From positions 1,321,097 to 1,385,096 of the forward strand of contig VZDJ01006028.1 of NCBI GenBank assembly GCA_008694505.1: a stretch of 64,000 nucleotides of DNA, given 5' to 3'. The position numbers and the translations under genes are program-made. The notes beneath the pieces are model-generated. The model saw nothing but the letters and a program-made list of their open reading frames with translations. It was not told the origin of the DNA and searched no databases. Positions 42,868 through 55,499 of this stretch are shown here, piece by piece; position 1 is the stretch's first letter, and the number at the start of each line of letters is the position of its first letter. The stretch comes from Cyanoderma ruficeps. Lineage: Eukaryota; Chordata; Aves; Passeriformes; Timaliidae.

Positions 42868-42995
42868 AGCTTTTGGGGTGTTTTTGTGTTTTGTTTGTTT
42901 TGCTAGGGGTTTTTTGATAGTTGTTTTTTTTTTTTAATTTGGAGTTTTATTGTGCTTGTTTTGGGGTTGTTTCTTGATTTTTTGGGTTTTTTTAC
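42868..42995. repeat. T/G-rich low-complexity tract
   Basis: The + strand is mostly T with G runs of 3-4 (GGGG at several places) and only a few A or C bases. It is the mirror composition of the A/C tract at 11378-11570. There is no tandem period. Confidence 0.85.
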
Positions 42996-44384
42996 TTTGA
43001 TATCTGTTAACTCTGAATGTTCATTATTCTGTTTCTCCTTTTGGCCTTTGCTTCTTCAGACACTTCAAAACTCATCACTATTTTTCTAGCGTTCTAGGTC
43101 ACGTGTGTGCAACAGAGAGCATGTAGTTTTGCAGAGGGATCTTTCTGTGCCATAATGACTGTGACACATCACAATGAGATGACAGAGGTGTTACAGATGG
43201 ATTGTTTCCCTATATGAAGACTGCCTTAGGGGACTTCATTTATTTCAGATATGTTTATATTGCTTGTGAGACAAGTATAGCTGCCTTTGATGACTTCTCA
43301 GTATTGATTAAAGATTGTTTTTTCAAGTGTTTCTATTTCCTTCAGCCTCTGATCAGGAGCTGATGTGAAAGCGGGCCAGAACAGGTTTGTAAGCCTATCA
43401 TTATATTCTCTTTTTCTGTCTCTTGAAAGGCTTACTTTTTTCCTTTTATTTTAGTATTTTCATGCTGAAGGGCGCTTCTTAGTTTTTTCTTTTATGTATT
43501 CTTTTTCTCTAGCAATAGAAATAATATCTGTTAGGTAAGCGTGTCCATCTGGTCGCAGAAAGCAGCCTGATAGACAGCCATTCTTACTGTCATCTCTGGA
43601 CTTTCAGATTCCTGATTTCATAAGGAATGGATTTACTTTACAACATTCAGAGTTTAAGAGTAAAAAGTCAAAATTTTCCAATATCCAGCCATTATATCTT
43701 TCTTCACATGTCTTGAAAGATGTTTTGAAAATAGAATTTGCTCATGACTGCACTAGAACTATTACTGTACTAATTATTAGAAAGCTGTTTTGTGTTAAAA
43801 AAGAGCTTTTTACTGAAGTATGGATTGTCAAATAAGGGCTTGATTTTCTTTCTATCTTTGCATATTTGAACCTGAAATTCATTCACAATTCAAGTGGTTA
43901 ATAATGCAGACTGTAAATGGTAGGACTGCATGAAATGCTTTCTGTATCGGTTTATAAAAATTGTAAATTTAATTTTCTCTGCTAAAATAAATAACATGTA
44001 TATTTCTGTCAATACAGACATATTTTCAGATATCACTAGGCAAAGTTGGCAGGGAGTAATATGACGAAAGTCATCAAGTCTTTGTTTAGGTTTATAAAAT
44101 GTGTACCCTTGTTTATGAGATTTATATGTACACACTGACCGACAGATTGCATCCTTATTTCAGAGTAATTCACATTAATTCCAACTCTCACTGAGTTGGA
44201 GAAAGTACAAATCCCTCAAGCACTTTGTCTCCCAGGAGGTGTACTGATTCCTGCAGCTGGTCAGCTCTGGCAGTCTGGAGAGGCAGAAGGTAGGCTGATT
44301 CCCCAAGGAAGTCATTCTGTCTCTCAAGAAATTTGCAAGTGGACTCACAATGTAGAAAAAAGCATTACTGCCAAGTCTTGATTC

Positions 44385-44462
44385 AGTTATTGCAGGCTTC
44401 CTGTGCAGCCTTGGGCAAGTCATTCAGTTTCTGTCTGCTGCAATACATGATCTGTAATACAT
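44385..44462 (+). mobile_element. MIR-like SINE fragment
   Basis: The segment around 44402-44457 contains GTGCAGCCTTGGGCAAGTCA, then CATTCAGTTTCTGTCTGC, and ends with ATGATCTGTAATA. This follows the conserved core and 3' part of the MIR consensus (tRNA-derived box region absent) in order and spacing. MIR is an ancient amniote SINE, and recognisable copies in birds are few and old. A chance match is unlikely over the CCTTGGGCAAGTCA core, but the copy is short. Confidence 0.72.
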
Positions 44463-45524
44463 AGAGTGTCTAAGCCTTTCTCATGTATTTTTGGTTGTTA
44501 TTGGTGTACTTTGAGAGCAGAATCTGCTGTATATTATGGTGACTTTCCCTTTGGAATGATGGATAGGAAGGCAGATTATCCACCCAAAAGTAACCTTTAA
44601 AATATTACTTCATAATCTTTCACTAATAAGATACTGATTACAGTAGAATATTGACTCTGGTCCATACTGTCTTTTAATACATTCTTATCTACCACTGCAT
44701 GTCAAGAGTTGGTTTAAAGAAGGTCAAAGAGAGTTCAGTATTAGAGGAAAGAAGACAGCTTTTGCCTAATCAGGCTAAAAGTTCTGATGAAATCCTTTGT
44801 TTAAAATGTCAGAATTGCGATTTATAGAAATGTGATTTTTAAAGCTTGATAACAAAACAACAAAAAACCCCAATAATTTGTCAGATATGAATAATTTTGC
44901 AGCAATCAGTGTGATTATTTTTTATTATAAAATTCATTAATTCTTGATAGGTAAGTCATCCTGCCATCTGAGTTCTCCACCTCCTGCCTTTCTTAGGTCC
45001 TCACCCTTACAGTGTCTGTGTGTCTCTACCCCTCAGTGCCCACCTGTCAACCTGGGCCATGGCATAAGGTCTGTCAGTCGGAGATTTCGTTCAGTGAAGG
45101 TAGAGAAGTTCCTTATTTGAGAACTTTGCCCTTACACCTCAGGAAGCACATCAGGTAGAAAGAAATTTAATATCGGTCATTCCATTTGCTATCTGCAGTG
45201 TCATAATTTCCACTTACAGTGACTGTCACGAAGTCAGATGAAATATTTGTCACTTCAGTTCCTGATTTCCAAATATTTATGTTAGGTACCAGTTCTCTTG
45301 AATGCAAGAATGCTAACAGAATGAAGAAATCTAGCCAAAATCAATAAGGATATCTAAAATATAGTGACCTGCAAGCCTGCTGGTTTTCTCTCTTGGCACT
45401 CACTCATCTCTTTTACCTCAGAATCCTCTGTTTATATTGGATTGTTACTTATTCTCTTCCTCCCAAGGCTTAAGGTAGTTTTGTTTTCTCCATCCTACAT
45501 GCTGCCAACTGTCTGAGGTTTTAC

Positions 45525-46071
45525 TCTAGTGGGTTTGGCTGGGATGGAGTTAATTTTCTCCATAGCAGCTCAGATGGTGCTGGTTTAGATTCACAGCTAA
45601 AACAGTGTTGGCTTGCTGAACAGTGTGCAGGATGTCAAGGCCATCTCATTTTCTCAATCTGTCCCTCAGTGAACAATTGGTGTGTGCACAGGGGTTTGTG
45701 AGGGAACACAACCAGGCAGATGACCTGAACTAACCAAAGAGATATTCCACACCATAAAATGTCATGTTCAGCAATAACATGCAGCATAGTGGAGTTTAGT
45801 GTTGTTACCCATCATTTGCTCAGACACTGGCTGGGTATCAGTCTGCCTGTGGGACATGGTGAATGATTGCCTTTGTATCACTTTGGGGTTTTTTTAATTT
45901 CTCTCTTCTTCTTCTACCAATCCTTCATTTTTTAAACAATGGTTATCTTCACACTCAAGTGTTCTCACTTTTATACTTCCATTCCTCTTCCCACATCCTA
46001 ACGGGTCTGAGGGAAGTGAGCGAGCAGGTGAATTTCAAGTTTAGCTGCCTGCTGGTAGTAAACCCACTTCA
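45525..46071 (+). mobile_element. Near full-length degraded avian ERV LTR (solo)
   Basis: It starts with GTGGGTTTGGCTGGGATGGA (45529) and GTTAATTTTCTCCATAGCAG. The middle holds CAAAGAGATATTCCACACCA (about 45736) and TCATGTTCAGCAATAACATG (about 45762). It ends with GAGGGAAGTGAGCGAGCAGG (about 46009) and a decayed terminal AAACCCACTTCA near 46071. The order matches the avian LTR whose 3' end is at 22061-22247. No internal retroviral sequence adjoins it. Target duplications are not obvious and the borders are accurate to a few bases only. ORFs at 45863-46147 are shadows. Confidence 0.85.
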
Positions 46072-47339
46072 ATGGGAAATCCAGATTCTGTTTCTTCATC
46101 TGCTTAAGGCTGTCAAATCTTATACTTCTTACTTCCTAGGAACTTAATTTTATCTCTGTGGCCTTTTGAAATAGAGAGACATACAGCTCCTGCTGAAGTT
46201 TTGCCACTTCCCAGTGTTCCAATTTCAGTGAGCAATAAAGGGTGCAAGAAAGAAGAAACACAACTCTAGTGTATATTTTATAATGTTGACATGAGGACCT
46301 TGAAACTGAGGTTTCCAATCCCTTCTCATAGGACTGATTAATTTTATATTAAACCTTCAGTGGGTGAAACAAAAAATCTTTGAGATAGGAACTATAACCT
46401 AAACCTGGATTCCCTAGTTATTAGATCTGTATGCTTCCCAGCATGCCCTTCGGTCCCTTATTATCTTTAGCCTTAGCTCAATATCCATTGTAGACTGTAG
46501 ACTGCTGCAGCTGCTGGTGTTTATTGCAGTCTTTTACAAAATATAGGTTTGACCAACATGGCAATTAGTAGAAATGATTAGTGGTGGCAACACAATCTCT
46601 AGTGAGGCATGTTTTTAGCATAACTATTAAAACAGACCTGTCAAGAGACTTAGGAGGAAGAATACTTAATTTTTATTTCCTAATTAGATTTTAGCTTTTC
46701 AGTTTAGGCCAGTATTGTGCCTAACAAGAATGTAAACTCAACAATGTGTGTACAGGCATGCAGTCAAGTGTGTACATGGCAGTCAAGTGTAGCAAAATGG
46801 AAAGAACAGTATCTTACAGGACATGAACTGTGTGAGTTATTAATTTTCCAGATGATGCTAAGAAAACTATTGCTCTGCATTGCATAGGAAAATGTAGAAA
46901 ACTCTGAAAAAACAACAGTTATTATTATAGAATACTATCACATTCTCCAGACTTTTATTTTTGGTGCTTATCTTGAGTTCCTACAGGTCCATCTCTGTGA
47001 CTTTGGGAATAACTGGGGAAATCATCATTCAGGGAAACAACACATTGCAAAATATTCAGTTTCAACCTGTTGCAGTGCTGGACCTTGTCCTAACATCACC
47101 ACTTTCTGTGCCTAATACAAGAGTAAAACTCTTAGTAAAAAAGTTTTATTAATAATTCTTAGTAGAGGACTTATTAGTAAGAAGACTCAAGAAAAGACTG
47201 TAGACATTTATAAAGTTCTGGGAAGGGCCTACCTCAGTAATCCTCAAGGTAAATTCCACTTTTTCCACACCATAAAAGTGGTTCTAGTGGTGACTTTTGT
47301 AACTTCTGTGAAATAGTCACAAGGTACACTTGGTTATTT

Positions 47340-47790
47340 ACTGCATAGGGGCCAGGGTCAGACAAAACTGCTTAGGAGGCCTTCCCACAGAGTTATGAGG
47401 TTCAGAAAAGACCCCCTTGTGTTCTCAACTCCTTCTCAGAGAAGAGTTTAGATGCAGCTAGATCCAGACTTAGTCCCAGGCTTAGTCATTTGTATAGGTC
47501 TAAAGGATTATATATGCACAATCTGTCCTTTATGCCACTTATCTAAGGTTTCAAAGTTTCAGTGCACTTATTCCCAATTCACTTATGGAGTATCTGACAC
47601 AATAAAGCTTCTCTCAGCTTCAAGGAGTAATCTTGAGAGGTGTTTGCTGAAGGGGAGATCCTGGCATGCAGCCTCTGCCATGCAGGAAAGCTTTACAGGC
47701 ATAAATAGCTGCCCACTATTTATGGAGTGTGATGATTGACATACAGTCTTATTTGCATACTGACTACAGATGTTAGTTTCTTCCAAACTT
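47340..47790 (+). mobile_element. Possible LTR or other interspersed repeat
   Basis: A block of mixed composition holds an AATAAA at 47601-47606 followed by GCTTCTCTCAGCTTCAAGG, and the blocks ATCCTGGCATGCAGCCTCTG (47660) and CAGGAAAGCTTTACAGGC. The layout resembles an LTR with a polyadenylation signal and R/U5, and parts feel familiar from bird repeats, but I cannot name it. Borders are guesses. The ORFs at 47452-47739 and 47583-47786 are incidental. Confidence 0.38.
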
Positions 47791-48534
47791 GGCTAGAGTT
47801 GGACATTAACCAGCACCGTCTTTAGGTGGGCAAATTGCTCAGGTTAGCCCTTGTCTCTTTACTGTCTTGTTACCCAAATATCCCCACTTTGAGCTGCATG
47901 CAGCCATCAAACCAACACACCAATTATGACCACACTTCTAGTTACCACTTAAGCAGGGTTACAGGACATAAAGGTTAGATTAAGGAGAGCGGAGAGACCA
48001 CACTGACACAATTTAATATACAGGTATTTCCTAATCCTCAGTTTATCCTTTTTAGAAGGGCTCCTGAAGGCTTTGCTTCAATATGTGATGGTGGGTCATT
48101 TCCACCACATTCCAGGAAATGCCGTTCCAGAATAGGATACCTCTCATTATCCAAAGTCATACAATTTGGCAGCATTGAATCAGGTTCATACTCTCATGAC
48201 TGCCTTAGTTGTATCACAAAAGTGAGGGGAAAAAAGAGTCACAAAAATGTGGAAACATTTACTATGTATCTTAGTAATGTTAATTCAAATGACATTTTTC
48301 CCCTTTCAATTAATTCAGTTTTTATGCATTGTGTAGAATAAAAAAAGGACACACGACAGAGTTAGTTAATGTTCTGAATCCAGATGTTATTGGCTTCCAC
48401 CTTCTTCTGTTCAAATTTCATAATTAATTGCCTAAAGATTTGGAAGAACATTTTAATGATGCAGCCTGAGCACTTGCATAGTTTACACTATTTTCTAAAT
48501 TTATTTTATCTAAATAAGAGCTTTGAATGGAAAA

Positions 48535-49545
48535 AAAAAGTATTGATCCCACGACTGGTGTACTGCAATGAATGGATAGAAAATCCACTAGGAAGGCAAA
48601 AGCAGGAAGGAATGTGAGGAGTGGGAGTTGTTGTTTATGTTACAAAGCACATGGGGATGGATGATGGGCCACATGAGGGCTTATGGGTTAAGATAGTAGG
48701 TGATTGTTTCAAAGAATGTCTGATCAGGAAGAAGTAGATGAGCTTTTCTTCAGGTAATTTGAAAAAACTGTGTGTTTTCAGGCCCTGGTCATCATGGGTG
48801 ACTTCAATCATCCTGGTAATTGCTGGAAAAGCAAGGCAAGAATAACAGAGATCAAGCAATCTAAGCTTCTGCAGTCCTGCAATGAGAACTTCCTAATAAA
48901 AGTGCCCAAGGGGCTGGGGAAGGAAGATACTCTAATAAACTTCACACTTTCCAAGGAGCTAGTCAAAATTATGAATGTCTTGGCTGCAGCAAACACACGA
49001 TAGTGGAGTTCAGAATATTCAGAGGAGAATGAGAAATAGCAGGATCCCAAACCTGAACTTGGGACTTGGTTTGCTGAGCTTGAGTGAATGACGTGGAATG
49101 TTGACCACGGAGAAAATAAGGCTGCAGGAGAGCTGGTCAATTTTACAAGGAATAGCTCCTCTGGGCTCAACAGTGGACTACCCTGATAAGTATGATGTCA
49201 GACAAAACATGGCAGGAGATCTGCATAGATGAAGGACAAGCTCTTGAACATACTCTGTACAGAAAAATGATGCCAGGGGTGGGAACAAGGTCAGGTAACC
49301 CAGGATGACTGTAGAGGTGCCATCTGAGCATGCAGGGCTTGCTTAGGAAATCCAAAGCCCACTTGGAGTTGAGTCTGGAGAGTGTTAATAAACACAAGAT
49401 GAGTTAATAGATGTACAGTGGAATGAAGACTAAGAGAAAAAGGTGGACATGCTGGCACATGAGGAAGGGAATCTATTGACAGGGGACATGGAAAAGATTG
49501 AGGTTTCAGATGCCTTCCTCACCTAGCTAGATAGAGCTGATGGGA
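48535..49545 (+). mobile_element. CR1 LINE ORF2 fragment (endonuclease region), plus orientation
   Basis: Translating 48615-49003 with frame shifts gives CR1-type endonuclease blocks: GVVVYVTKHMG, then EEVDELFFR, then ALVIMGDFNHPGNCW (the conserved GDFNHPDxxW box, 48783-48830), SCNENFLIKV, and a block ending near IVEFRIF. Around 49462-49515 the string EEGNLLTGDMEK resembles the linker between endonuclease and reverse transcriptase. Many stops and shifts show it is dead. Both the 5' part of the endonuclease and everything from the reverse transcriptase onward are missing, so this is an internal fragment rather than the usual 3'-anchored CR1. Confidence 0.85.
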
Positions 49546-50069
49546 GGAAAACTCACTTTCATTTTTTTTAACATGCTTTATTTTTGTGTGCTTTTTAAAA
49601 TTAAATTGCTTTTTCTTCTCTTTTATGTTTGTGTTAGATTTTAAATTGTCTATTAGAGCTGACATTATGTTTTGTTGTGTCAGACTGGGTCAATAAAATC
49701 TGTTGTTCTTGTTGCAGGTGTTTTTGTTTAGCAACCCTACAGAGAAAGCTGGTGTAAACAGCCTTGCCTGTGGTTTCTTTTTGATTTATCTAGAAATCTG
49801 AGCAATTTGTTAAACATGGGATATTATTTAATCAGCAGGGCAAATACTGTGTGGGTGTTGCATTTTCCTTGAACTGCACATAATTGATATAGAAAAAGCA
49901 AAGTGGAACTGCACTGGCACTGCTGGATGAAACATTATTGCTAGGTGAATGGATGTGCCTCTTTGAAAGAATAAAAAGGATTGAGCTAACTCAGTTATGT
50001 GAAAACCCTATTATGTGAAAAATTTTTAATCTATCATTAATACACAAGATTAGCATTATTAACATATTT

Positions 50070-50090
50070 TTCATTATCACTGATAATGAA
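50070..50090. repeat. Perfect palindrome TTCATTATCA-C-TGATAATGAA
   Basis: Ten-base arms flank a single C. It could form a short cruciform or be a paired TAAT/ATTA-type binding site. Confidence 0.85.
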
Positions 50091-51120
50091 TTTTGTCTCT
50101 TCCTTATTTTCCGTATTATTCCTTGATGAGAGCACTTCGCTGGTAGCAAATATGTGCATAAGTATTCATTGTTAATTCTTATTGCCTCTTCATCAGCTGT
50201 ATTTCTTTTTCATCTTCTGGTACAAAGGAAAAACATAAATAATTTTTCTTCTTCCAATTCTAGCATGGCAAGTACTGTATTACATCTTAATGTGCTTGCA
50301 TTTGGGAAAAAATGAAAAAAATCCCCACCCCAGATGTTGTGGGTGGAAGATTGCTTTTCTTCTGGTTGAAATGAATTGATTGATTAAAGGCTTATCCAGT
50401 AATTTAGACAGTATAGCTTCTATTACTGAAACCATAGCAGCAGCTCAGCACATTTTCTTTCATTTTTCTTTTAAGGAAGAAATAATTTTTATTAGACGGG
50501 TTTTTAAATTGGAAAGAATTTAATTTCTAGGCCATGATTTTAATGAGTCGGATTGCCCATGCCTGGCTAAACTTCTGCTTTTTTTGACGTACGGAATTTT
50601 ATTACTGCTACCTATGAAATTTCTGAATCTAAACAACTATGGGTTTTGGAACTACATGGAGCAGATACTTGTTCAGAAGTCTGGTTCTTCCTGGAAATAG
50701 TACAAGGACAGACGTACTTCCATTATTGTGGAATTTGGAGACCTTGAGAAAATGGAGAAACACAGAAAGCAAAAGTGAGAAATAAAATTTATTAAGATAA
50801 ACTTTTAGCTGATGTAAAATTACTTTAGTTTATGCTCAGTTTACAGTAATATAGAAAAACATAATGTGGAAGAATGTACCTGATTCTCATGGTAGAGATT
50901 TTTTTTACAGTAATTAAAAAACATGTGAAAGAAATAGTGTTAGCTAACTGGTGTGTATATGTATGTAATCAATGAATTTGTTGCAAATGTGAATCGTATT
51001 TCCACTATTCAAATATATTTGCTGTTTGACTGTCATTTTCAAACCATAAACTTTAATCCCAAAGCACATGCAGTCACTTTATTTTCTTGAGCTATAGTTA
51101 TATAAAAATATATCCTTAGG

Positions 51121-51136
51121 AAAAAAAAAAAAAAAA
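51121..51136. repeat. A16 homopolymer
   Basis: A run of 16 A residues. No retrocopy is recognisable upstream. Confidence 0.9.
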
Positions 51137-52624
51137 CTTCTTAGTGTGTAATGATGAAGAATTTGTGAGGAATTGATGTTGCTAGACTTCCTTCATGCTG
51201 GAAAAATTAGACAAGACATTGAAGTTGTCTGTACTGCTTTTGTGAATATTTAAAAAAGTTTTTTCATTCCTGACATGCACAAATTGCTCACTTTTCAGAT
51301 TGTAAGACATAGCTTAGTTTAGCTCATATTAATAACATAATTAAGAATTGTTTTCATTTTAAAGCTAGTGATATTGAGCTAATAAACTTTCATGTAAATT
51401 TCTTTTTTAAAATTACTGTCTTGTGGAAGAGGAAAATTTTGGAGTTCTCTCTTTTATATGCTGGTGTGTAGCAGCCTGAACCAGTCTACTGCCAGCTGAT
51501 GGCAAGCTGTGAACGTGCTGCTGAAAGTGTTCCTTCACTAACATGGACCTACCCAAGATGTGCAGTCAGGAGCCTTGAGAGCTTGTGCATTATAGTCTTC
51601 AAAACTGTAGGCTTAGATTGTAAAATTAGTATTAAGAATTGTAAATATAAATATTTTTAATTTGCAAAGCCTAAGATATTATTTAAAATAAATGTATCAA
51701 GTGTATTAATTGCACTTAAATTAGAAAATGTAAATAAATACAATTTATAACTAAAAATATATTAAGGTTGCAAAACTTTAACACTATAAACTGGAGATGA
51801 GAAACATAAAGACTAATGGTTGGAGTTTGTTGCATTGGTGATTTTCTCATTAAGGCTTTGCAAACAAATCAGCATTGTGGACTAAATAATACTGAAAAAG
51901 TTAGTTTTGTAATTAGTTGGACAAGGTATTTTAAGTGAAGAATTTCTAAGAATTGACTATAGAGACTTACAGGGTCTTTAGTGTGATCATCAAGAGATCC
52001 TGAATTACACAGTGAGGCTATAATAAAGTAATTTATAGTATCCTGTGATCAGGTGCTGTCCTCATAACTACTCCATTGACAGCTTCCGGTATTTAGCTTT
52101 TCAGTTAACAATAGAAATGCCATTTGGAGTGCCAATAAATACTGGCAAATCCCTGAAAAGGTCAGGTTGTTTCTATAACTCAAACACTCCTTTAATGCTA
52201 ATGGTTTCTCAAGGTTTTGCGTTAATGCTTTAAAACCAACAGCGTTCCATCAGGCTTCTGCAACTTTTTGTTTAATGTACGCCTCTCACATATATGTAGG
52301 TGTTTCTGTATTGCTATTGCTTTATGAATGTTGCAATTTTTATTACACAGTTTCACTATGTTAAGAAAAGAAATTGCACCATTAAAAGGTGAGAAGACAG
52401 AATAAAAAGAAGCTGAGCTAAAAAATGAGAAACTGAATGTCCCTTGACCAGACACCCTCTGTGCTGCTGCAGAAATTGTTTCTCAAATAGAGAGATTCAT
52501 CCTCACCTCCTGGCTTCCTGTTAGTCTTTCCACTATTTATGTTGGTATGTGCTTCAGGCTGGAGTTGGAAATAGCATTCTGAGACTTCATCTTTAAATCC
52601 TCTCGTTGCCTTAGTCTTGAATTT

Positions 52625-52639
52625 TTGTTGTTGTTGTTG
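52625..52639. repeat. (TTG)5 microsatellite
   Basis: Five perfect TTG units. Confidence 0.9.
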
Positions 52640-55481
52640 TTCTTTACATCAAAAGAGAAGAAAGAAATATCCAGATGCATTATGTGTTAAATTATATAAA
52701 TACATAGATATTTAAAGACAATAGATAGTAACATAGCGCAAAACCAGCAGAGACATAATCTTCCATGCTTTTCTTGCCCATCCCAACTACATTTCTAAAA
52801 GAATATTTGGACACAGCTTTTAGTTAGCTTATAATTACTTTGGAAGTAAATTTAAATTCGAAAATAAAACAACATCCTCAGCACATTTCAAAAATTAGCC
52901 AATAATTGCAATTTATGTTTTTTTAAAATATATCTTTTATAAGCTATTAATAATTAAGTCATCTCTCATCTTGGTAGCTTTTATTTAATCAATGATTACA
53001 TAGTTAGTGAGGAAGAATCAATTCAGGAAAATAAGTAGCTAATCAAAAAGATATTCGTTTCCACATTTTTACCATTATGAATTTTATATCAGGGACTTAG
53101 TGGACCAGAAAAGACAGATGAAATACCTGCAAGCTTTCCCTTGATGTGTCAACAAAGCTTCATCTACCCTGGGGAGGATAAAAATCACTCAAACCTTGAG
53201 CTGATTCATTCACCATACTATTTTCAGAAAGAAATAGCAATTATATGGTATCCTTCATGTTCTCAAGTCTAAAATTTCAGTTACATAATTTACAAACACA
53301 GACTTCTGATTTGCTTAAACAAGTTCAAATCCAGTGTGATTTTGTTCTGTCCCTAGTGCCTATGTAATGTCTTCCAGCATTTTTACAAATTATATGAATG
53401 ATGAGTACTGTTCCCTGTGTAAGGTGATCTGGAAGATTGTCTTCCTACATCTGTCGAGCTGAAATTTTGGGTATTAAATGCACATTGTTGGTGGTTTAAT
53501 GAAATTTTGTTTCAGTGCTAATTTCTTACCTCTTCCATGTCGCTTTGGCACTTTATCAGGTTGCTATACTTGTATTTAAAATACATTCTGAAGCTTTTTT
53601 CTTTTTTTCCCCTCATGTATACTTTGTTTCATTCTCCTCATTGACAGTACTCAGGTGAAGAGTTTTTAATAAAATGTAACCAGTATGTTGAAATATGAGG
53701 AAGCTAATAAACATTTTAATATTTAAGCAGGATATTTTGAAATGTTCTTTTTCAAAGCAATTGCAATTAAATGAAATATTTCAGGGGTGCAAGTACCTAA
53801 CATCAAAGGACTGATTAATTATGTTATTTATTTGTTCATGCCTTTGAGATATTTCTGTAAAAACTTGGTAAAAGAAAGACTTGTTTTAAAAATACAATTG
53901 AATTGCAAGGTCTTCAGCAGAAAGTTTTTAAAGCTTGTAGACCTTTTAATCCGTTGTCTTTTTTTTTTTTTTTTTTAATTAAAAAATCACTTTGATTTGT
54001 GATTTCTTATTCACAATATTGTAAATATAAATTGTGTAGTTTTAAAATATTTTAAACACGTATGACATTTCAATAGTCTAAATTTGACAATTTTAGTCCG
54101 GCTGACAGAAACTGCACAGTTTTACAGAACTTATCCAGCTTTTGTTCATGTTAGCAATTATAAATGTAATGCCAGCTGCTATAGATGAGAGAGCTTCCCT
54201 TAACCAGGGATGATAAAATCTCTCTGTGAATTATATTATGCCATGACAACTTAATTGTTTCAGTTTTATTCAATTTTATAAATTTATTAGTACAGGACTT
54301 GTCAATTGATGTTCTTGTTCTTGTATTTAGGGTAATTTTTTAACATAGAACCTCTGAAAGGCCAAATTTATGGTTTCAGATTTTTTTCACACTGGGTATT
54401 TTTCATAATATGCTCTAGTGCAAAAACACTGAAGTAAAGTACATGTCATATCCTGGTGTTATTATGACCTTGCATAGCAACTAAACAAATCAGAAAAAAA
54501 AATCAAAAATAATTTTAAAAATTCTTGATAATAATGTCTTATCATAATAGTATTCAAATAAGTAAATGGATATAGAGGCGACTCACATTAAAAGTTTAGT
54601 TTTCATGAGCTCAATCATTTTTCCTTGTTTTTAGTAAGTTTCCGTTGCCGTTTGTTTTGATTCTTCCTGTTGATTACAAAGAGGAAGTCAAGGGCTTGCA
54701 GATGCTCTTTCCTTCTTTTCAGTAACTCTTGCTATATTTTGGTGCTCCTGAGAGAAATGAGATTTTCTTGTGCAGTTCCTGGATACTTTTTAAAAGTTTT
54801 GAATGCTTTTTAGTAATTATTGTTGGGGAAAAAAAGTCATTTTTTCAGGTTTTTTTGCAGATGGGGAAAGAAAAATTGATGCGGAAGGAACATAATTTTC
54901 TTGTTACCTCTTTTTATTCCTCCTTTTTCTTACATTTTTTGTTTTCTGGTGTATTTGAATGAATACAAAGATGAGATGAGTCTTTTTTAAAATTTATTTT
55001 TCATTACTTTGTTTATTCCTTGATAATAATTTTTCATTGTATAAACTGACCATTTGAGAAGGTAAAGGGGGTAAACTATTAAATTGGCATAAATCTCATG
55101 AAGAACTGTCTTGTATCCAGAAATCAATTGTGTGAATTTGGTAGGGCTGCTTTCAGCCCAGAAAGGGGAAGAGTGCCTGCACTTTGACACTGTAATGGTA
55201 CAGAAGGTTGGAGGTCACTCTCTTAGGCCCAGGCTCTATTTAAGGTGCATAACTTACCATTTGATTTGTGATTGAGGTGGAGCTTTGAGCAAACATTTTT
55301 TTAACCCCAGTGTCTGTTTCACTGTGGTTCAGTGAACATATTTCAGCTTGATTAAACATATTAAATAAAATTGAGTCTAGAAGAGTCCAGGTGTCAATAA
55401 CTGGAAGGACATTATTAATCCTTTTTCTCAATAAAATTAGCTTGGGGTGTTCTTTCCTACAGATAAATAAATTTAGATTAA

Positions 55482-55499
55482 AACAACAACAACAACAAC
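55482..55499. repeat. (AAC)6 microsatellite
   Basis: About six perfect AAC units. Confidence 0.92.

Noticed and set aside
46961..47152. Possible extra exon (63-codon ORF)
   Set aside because: Does not resemble CUB or Sushi sequence. It lacks the cysteine pattern and borders expected for a CSMD1 exon.
48808..49170. 120-codon minus-strand ORF
   Set aside because: Antisense to the CR1 endonuclease-region fragment on the + strand.
51121..51136. A16 run as the tail of a processed pseudogene
   Set aside because: The sequence upstream has no recognisable coding or mRNA-like content, and no flanking target duplication was found.
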